A stretch of DNA of 16,513 nt from CAINDZ01 sp041908585 (lineage in GTDB: Bacteria; Krumholzibacteriota; Krumholzibacteriia; LZORAL124-64-63), in assembly GCA_041908585.1 (NCBI GenBank), contig JAYRFB010000094.1:1-16513 (forward strand), given 5' to 3'. The translations under genes were made by a program, and so were the position numbers. Below the pieces are notes generated by a model, which did no database searches, had not been told where the DNA came from, and saw only the letters and a list, made by a program, of their open reading frames with translations. This document shows, piece after piece, positions 13,918-16,513 of the stretch; position 1 is the stretch's first letter, and every line of letters starts with the position of its first letter.

Positions 13918-14003
13918 TGGTGCCCGGGGCGGGACTCGAACCCGCACGGCTTGTGGCCACCACCCCCTCAAGATGGCGTGTCTACCAATTTCACCACCCG
14001 GGC
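13918..14003 (-). tRNA. tRNA-Leu, anticodon GAG
   Basis: The minus strand gives a full 86-base class II tRNA. The acceptor GCCCGGG (14003-13997) pairs with CCCGGGC before discriminator A and an encoded CCA. The D-arm contains GAAATTGGTAGAC. The anticodon stem CCATC/GGTGG (one T-G wobble) encloses the loop TTGAGGG, so the anticodon is GAG, which reads CUC and CUU. A long variable arm with a GGC/GCC stem and the T-arm GCGGG TTCGAGT CCCGC complete the fold. The 5' end lies 18 bases after the secG stop, on the same strand, as for leuU after secG in E. coli. Confidence 0.95.
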
Positions 14004-14021
14004 ATGACGATCAGCACGCGT

Positions 14022-14426
14022 CTAGTTGCCCTGCGGCTGCGGCTGCGACTGCGGCTGCTGCGCAGGCGTTTCCACAGGAGTCTGCGCCGGCGCGGGCAGG
14101 CTCTCGAGCGGGTTCTGCTCGACGGGCACTTCGATCTGACCCTTGGTCGCCGCCTCGCCGATGACGCTGCCGGAGCGGCGCCCGCCACCCGAGCTGTCGG
14201 TCATGAACAGCAGGAAGCTCGTCACGAAAAAACCGACCGCGCAGTAGATGGTGACCTTGTGCAGCAGGGTTGTCATGCCGCGCGAGCCGAGCAACTGCTG
14301 GGGCGCACCGCCGCCGCCGCCGAACGCGCCGGCCAGGCCGCCGCCCTTGCCCGACTGCAGCAGGACGACCGCGCACAGCACCAGGCAGATCAGGATGTGG
14401 ATGATGGTCAACAGGACATGCAGCAT
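14022..14426 (-). CDS. secG: Protein-export membrane protein SecG
   Basis: SecG is the small subunit of the SecYEG translocon. The 134-residue product has two membrane segments (about 3-23 and 57-75) joined by a loop with VLLQSGKGGGLAGAFGGGGG, the family signature. After residue 80 comes a polar tail rich in Pro and Gln, a common low-complexity extension in this family. The ATG at 14426 was chosen because MLHVLLTIIH starts the first helix; the longer frame needs a TTG. Its ribosome-binding site is weak (GGAG 11 bases upstream). A promoter of its own lies at 14495-14523, and pgk ends 125 bases upstream. The tRNA-Leu gene follows and may be processed from the same transcript. Confidence 0.93.
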   Translation of the reverse strand: MLHVLLTIIHILICLVLCAVVLLQSGKGGGLAGAFGGGGGAPQQLLGSRGMTTLLHKVTIYCAVGFFVTSFLLFMTDSSGGGRRSGSVIGEAATKGQIEVPVEQNPLESLPAPAQTPVETPAQQPQSQPQPQGN

Positions 14427-14464
14427 GCCGAGACGCTCCGGAACGGGCCCGCAAGTCAAGGATA

Positions 14465-14486
14465 CGGCGGGCCGGTGGGCCCGCCG
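14465..14486 (-). promoter_or_regulatory. 5' hairpin in the secG leader
   Basis: CGGCGGGCC (14465-14473) and GGCCCGCCG (14478-14486) form a perfect 9-bp stem with a 4-base loop. It begins within about two bases of the transcript start predicted from the promoter at 14495-14523. No T-run follows, so it is more likely a leader structure than a terminator. Confidence 0.45.
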
Positions 14487-14494
14487 CCGTGCAT

Positions 14495-14523
14495 ATGGTA
14501 ACAGACGGCGGGCGGCCTGTCAA
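14495..14523 (-). promoter_or_regulatory. Promoter of secG and tRNA-Leu
   Basis: On the minus strand TTGACA (14523-14518) is followed after exactly 17 bases by TACCAT (14500-14495), the same two boxes and spacing as upstream of the EF-G-like gene. The TTGACA lies in the loop of an 8-bp inverted repeat (GGGCGGCC 14510-14517 and GGCCGCCC 14527-14534), which could be the end of the pgk transcript. Confidence 0.65.
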
Positions 14524-14551
14524 ACCGGCCGCCCGTCCCGAAAATACCCGC

Positions 14552-15751
14552 TCAGGCGTCCGTAAGCGCCACCACGCCCGGCAGTTCCAGCCCCGCCATG
14601 AACTCCAGCGAGGCGCCCCCGCCGGTGGAGATGTGGCTCACCCGGCTGGCCAGGCCCAGCTGGTTGACCGCCGCGACGCTGTCCCCGCCACCCACGACGC
14701 TGCGGGCCCCGGCGTCGGTGGCCGCCGCCACCGCTTCACCCACGGCACGGGTGCCGGCCGCGAACGACGGCAGCTCGAAGACGCCCATCGGCCCATTCCA
14801 GAAGATGGCGCGGGCCGGCTCGATGATCGACCGGTAGCGCGCTACCGTCTGCGGCCCGATGTCCAGGCCCATCCACCCGTCCGGGATGTCCGAGACCAGG
14901 ACCGTGCGGCGCTGCGCGGTGTCGGCGAACGCGTCGGCCACCACGCAATCCTCGGGCAGGACCAGGCGCGTCGAGCTGGTCTTGGCCAGGTGCGCGATCT
15001 CGCGGGCGACCTCCAGGCTCTCCTCGTCCAGCAGGCTCGAGCCGATGCCCAGGCCGGCCACCTTGAAGAACGTGAAGATCATGCCGCCGCCCAGCAGCAG
15101 GGTGTCGACCTTGCCCAGCAGGTTGCGGATGACGTCGACCTTGCCGCTGACCTTCGCGCCGCCCAGGACCGCCACGTAGGGGCGGGCCGGGTCGCGCACC
15201 AGGGCGCCGAGGTGCTCGAGCTCGCGCTCCATCAGCAGGCCGGCGCGGTTGACGGGGAAGTTCGCGGTCACGCCCACGGTGGAGGCGTGGGCGCGATGGG
15301 CGGACCCGAAGGCGTCGTTCACGTAGCAGGTGCCCAGGGCCGCCAGTCCGCGCGAGAAGCCCGGGTCGTTCGTCGTCTCGCCCGGGTTGAAGCGGACGTT
15401 CTCCAGCAGCAGCACCTCGCCGGCCGCCAGGCTCGCGGCCTGGGCGATGGCATCGGGGCCCACCGTGTCGGTGGCGAAGCGCACGCGGCAGGACAGCAAC
15501 TCGGCCAGGCGGTCGGCGACCGGACGCAGCGATGCCGCCGGGTCGGGCTTGCCCTTCGGGCGGCCGAGGTGGCTCATGAGGATGACCGCGGCACCGCCCT
15601 GCAGCAGGCGCTCGATCGTGGGCAGGGTCTCCCGGATGCGCGTGTCGTCGGTGATGTTCCGGTCCTTGTCCAGAGGCACGTTGAAGTCCACGCGGACCAG
15701 GACCTTCTGCCCGCGCCCGTCGAACCCCTCAAGGCTGCGCTTCCTGTTCAT
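14552..15751 (-). CDS. pgk: Phosphoglycerate kinase
   Basis: Pgk makes ATP from ADP and 1,3-bisphosphoglycerate in glycolysis, or runs in reverse in carbon fixation and gluconeogenesis. The 399-residue product shows the substrate-binding VRVDFNVPLD (19-28) and SHLGRPKG (60-67), then LLLENVRFNPGE, VNDAFGSAHRAHAST, VLGGAKVSGK, FWNGPMGVFE, the nucleotide-binding GGGDSVAA and the C-terminal STGGGASLEFMAG. All key motifs are intact and length is normal. The ATG at 15751 is preferred over the one at 15772 because GGAGGG lies 8-9 bases before it and the family starts there. It has its own promoter at 15810-15838. Confidence 0.97.
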   Translation of the reverse strand: MNRKRSLEGFDGRGQKVLVRVDFNVPLDKDRNITDDTRIRETLPTIERLLQGGAAVILMSHLGRPKGKPDPAASLRPVADRLAELLSCRVRFATDTVGPDAIAQAASLAAGEVLLLENVRFNPGETTNDPGFSRGLAALGTCYVNDAFGSAHRAHASTVGVTANFPVNRAGLLMERELEHLGALVRDPARPYVAVLGGAKVSGKVDVIRNLLGKVDTLLLGGGMIFTFFKVAGLGIGSSLLDEESLEVAREIAHLAKTSSTRLVLPEDCVVADAFADTAQRRTVLVSDIPDGWMGLDIGPQTVARYRSIIEPARAIFWNGPMGVFELPSFAAGTRAVGEAVAAATDAGARSVVGGGDSVAAVNQLGLASRVSHISTGGGASLEFMAGLELPGVVALTDA

Positions 15752-15783
15752 CGCCCCCACCCTCCATTGCATGCGTGCTCACG

Positions 15784-15800
15784 CGCGGGCTCCGCCCGCG
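15784..15800 (-). promoter_or_regulatory. 5' hairpin in the pgk leader
   Basis: CGCGGGC (15784-15790) and GCCCGCG (15794-15800) form a perfect 7-bp stem with a 3-base loop. It begins about three bases after the predicted transcript start of pgk and has no T-run. Confidence 0.4.
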
Positions 15801-15809
15801 GCCGCGTCC

Positions 15810-15838
15810 ATGTTAGGAACCGGCCCCCGGGGTGTCAA
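15810..15838 (-). promoter_or_regulatory. Promoter of pgk
   Basis: On the minus strand TTGACA (15838-15833) and TAACAT (15815-15810) are separated by exactly 17 bases. TAACAT matches the consensus in five of six positions. The transcript would start near 15803, about 50 bases before the ATG. Confidence 0.65.
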
Positions 15839-15847
15839 CGCCGCCGA

Positions 15848-15864
15848 CCGGGGCAGCTCCCCGG
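15848..15864 (-). terminator. Hairpin after the comF-like gene
   Basis: CCGGGG (15848-15853) and CCCCGG (15859-15864) form a 6-bp stem with a 5-base loop, 8 bases after the stop of the comF-like gene. No T-run follows, so termination strength is doubtful. Confidence 0.35.
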
Positions 15865-15871
15865 GGCCGGC

Positions 15872-16513
15872 TCAGGCGGTGAACAGGTCCGCGTCGGCCT
15901 GCCCGGCGCCGGCGATGCCGGCCCCGTCATCGTCCGCGCGCGCCAGCGCCAGGCCGACGGCCAGCACACCCGCCACCTCCCAGCCGGCCTCGCGCAGGGC
16001 CCGCGCCGCGGCGCGGACGGTCGCCCCGGCGGTCACCAGGTCGTCGACCAGCAGCGCGCGGCTCCCGGGCACGGCGGGCGGACAAGCCACGAAGGCGCCC
16101 TCGAGGTTCCGCTGCCTCGCCGCCGCATCCGCCAGGCGCGCCTGCTGCTCGGTCGGCCGGGCGCGCACCAGCGTCCGCCGGTCGGCGGTCAGGCCCAGGA
16201 GCGGGGCGGCCAGGTCGGCCAGCAGCTGCGCCTGGTTGAATCCGCGGGCGCGCTGACGACGCCGATGCAGGGGGATCGCCACCAGCGCGTCGACGGTGGA
16301 TCCCGCCGGGCCGCCGCTGGGCAGGCGAGCCGCACGCTCCCGCGACGGTACCTGTTCCGGCGGCGGCGCCCGTTCCAGCCACTGCGCCAACTCAAGACGC
16401 GCCGCCATGACCAGCGCGCTTGCGAGCGGCCAGGCCAGCCCGCGCACGCCGTGGTACTTCCAGGCGCCGACCACGCGCGTCAGGCGCGCCGAGGTCGGCG
16501 CGGCCGCCACCAC
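15872..16513 (-). CDS. ComF-family phosphoribosyltransferase-like protein, N-terminus missing
   Basis: The 213 visible residues enter at the right window edge, so the real start and the usual N-terminal zinc-binding part are outside; the GTG at the edge is not evidence of a start. VVGAWKYHGVRGLAWPLA corresponds to the conserved middle region. The ComF signature VAIPLHRRRQRARGFNQAQLLA lies at about 78-99, followed by RPTEQQARLADAAARQRNLEGAF and the PRPP-binding loop LLVDDLVTAGAT (154-165). In naturally competent bacteria ComF acts with the helicase ComFA and the DprA protein in DNA uptake, but the family is also widespread in non-competent bacteria where its substrate is unknown. The C-terminal 25 residues are Ala/Gly/Asp-rich and not conserved. 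Confidence 0.88.
   Translation of the reverse strand: MVAAAPTSARLTRVVGAWKYHGVRGLAWPLASALVMAARLELAQWLERAPPPEQVPSRERAARLPSGGPAGSTVDALVAIPLHRRRQRARGFNQAQLLADLAAPLLGLTADRRTLVRARPTEQQARLADAAARQRNLEGAFVACPPAVPGSRALLVDDLVTAGATVRAAARALREAGWEVAGVLAVGLALARADDDGAGIAGAGQADADLFTA

Noticed and set aside
13246..14007. Plus-strand frame with repeated Leu-Leu-Arg/Gly units antisense to the KKAT gene
   Set aside because: The repeats are only the reverse reading of the AAG-rich Lys codons, and the frame then crosses the terminator and tRNA gene.

Overview
This window comes from a GC-rich, Gram-negative-type bacterial chromosome. The evidence for an outer membrane is a predicted beta-barrel precursor with a Sec signal peptide, plus YajC and SecG. 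The gene order (EF-G-like, yebC, ruvC, ruvA, ruvB, queA, tgt, yajC, fmt, rsmB, membrane-anchored PASTA protein) would fit a deep lineage such as Gemmatimonadota, Eisenbacteria or Krumholzibacteriota. That placement is an inference from gene order and cannot be confirmed here.

Layout. Positions 1-10763 hold a minus-strand block of eleven genes with mostly very short gaps or overlaps. It begins with an EF-G paralogue and YebC, both ribosome-linked. It continues with the RuvCAB Holliday-junction resolvasome, the last two queuosine steps (QueA, Tgt), YajC of the Sec accessory complex, formyl-methionyl-tRNA formation (Fmt), 16S rRNA m5C methylation (RsmB) and a PASTA protein cut by the window edge. 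A TTGACA-N17-TACCAT promoter and a terminator-like hairpin (possible attenuator) lie upstream of the first gene. Positions 11195-12109 encode a divergent predicted outer-membrane protein.

Positions 12111-13329 are an insertion sequence that I delimit by a 26-bp imperfect terminal inverted repeat (24/26). It carries one zinc-ribbon/HTH/DDE-type transposase. It landed one base after the outer-membrane gene's stop codon and just before a strong hairpin that also terminates the convergent gene at 13387-13701. That gene encodes a small Lys/Ala/Thr-repeat protein resembling histone H1 tails.

Positions 13878-15751 are a second minus-strand unit: pgk, secG and tRNA-Leu(GAG), closed by a strong intrinsic terminator. 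A truncated comF-like gene fills 15872-16513.

Most genes are housekeeping. I found no CRISPR array, prophage, toxin-antitoxin or recognisable defence system. The points most worth a second look are the EF-G paralogue with a non-canonical guanine-specificity motif, its leader hairpin, the delimited insertion sequence and its effect on the convergent terminator, the KKAT-repeat protein, and a recurring promoter pattern followed at once by a start-proximal hairpin.
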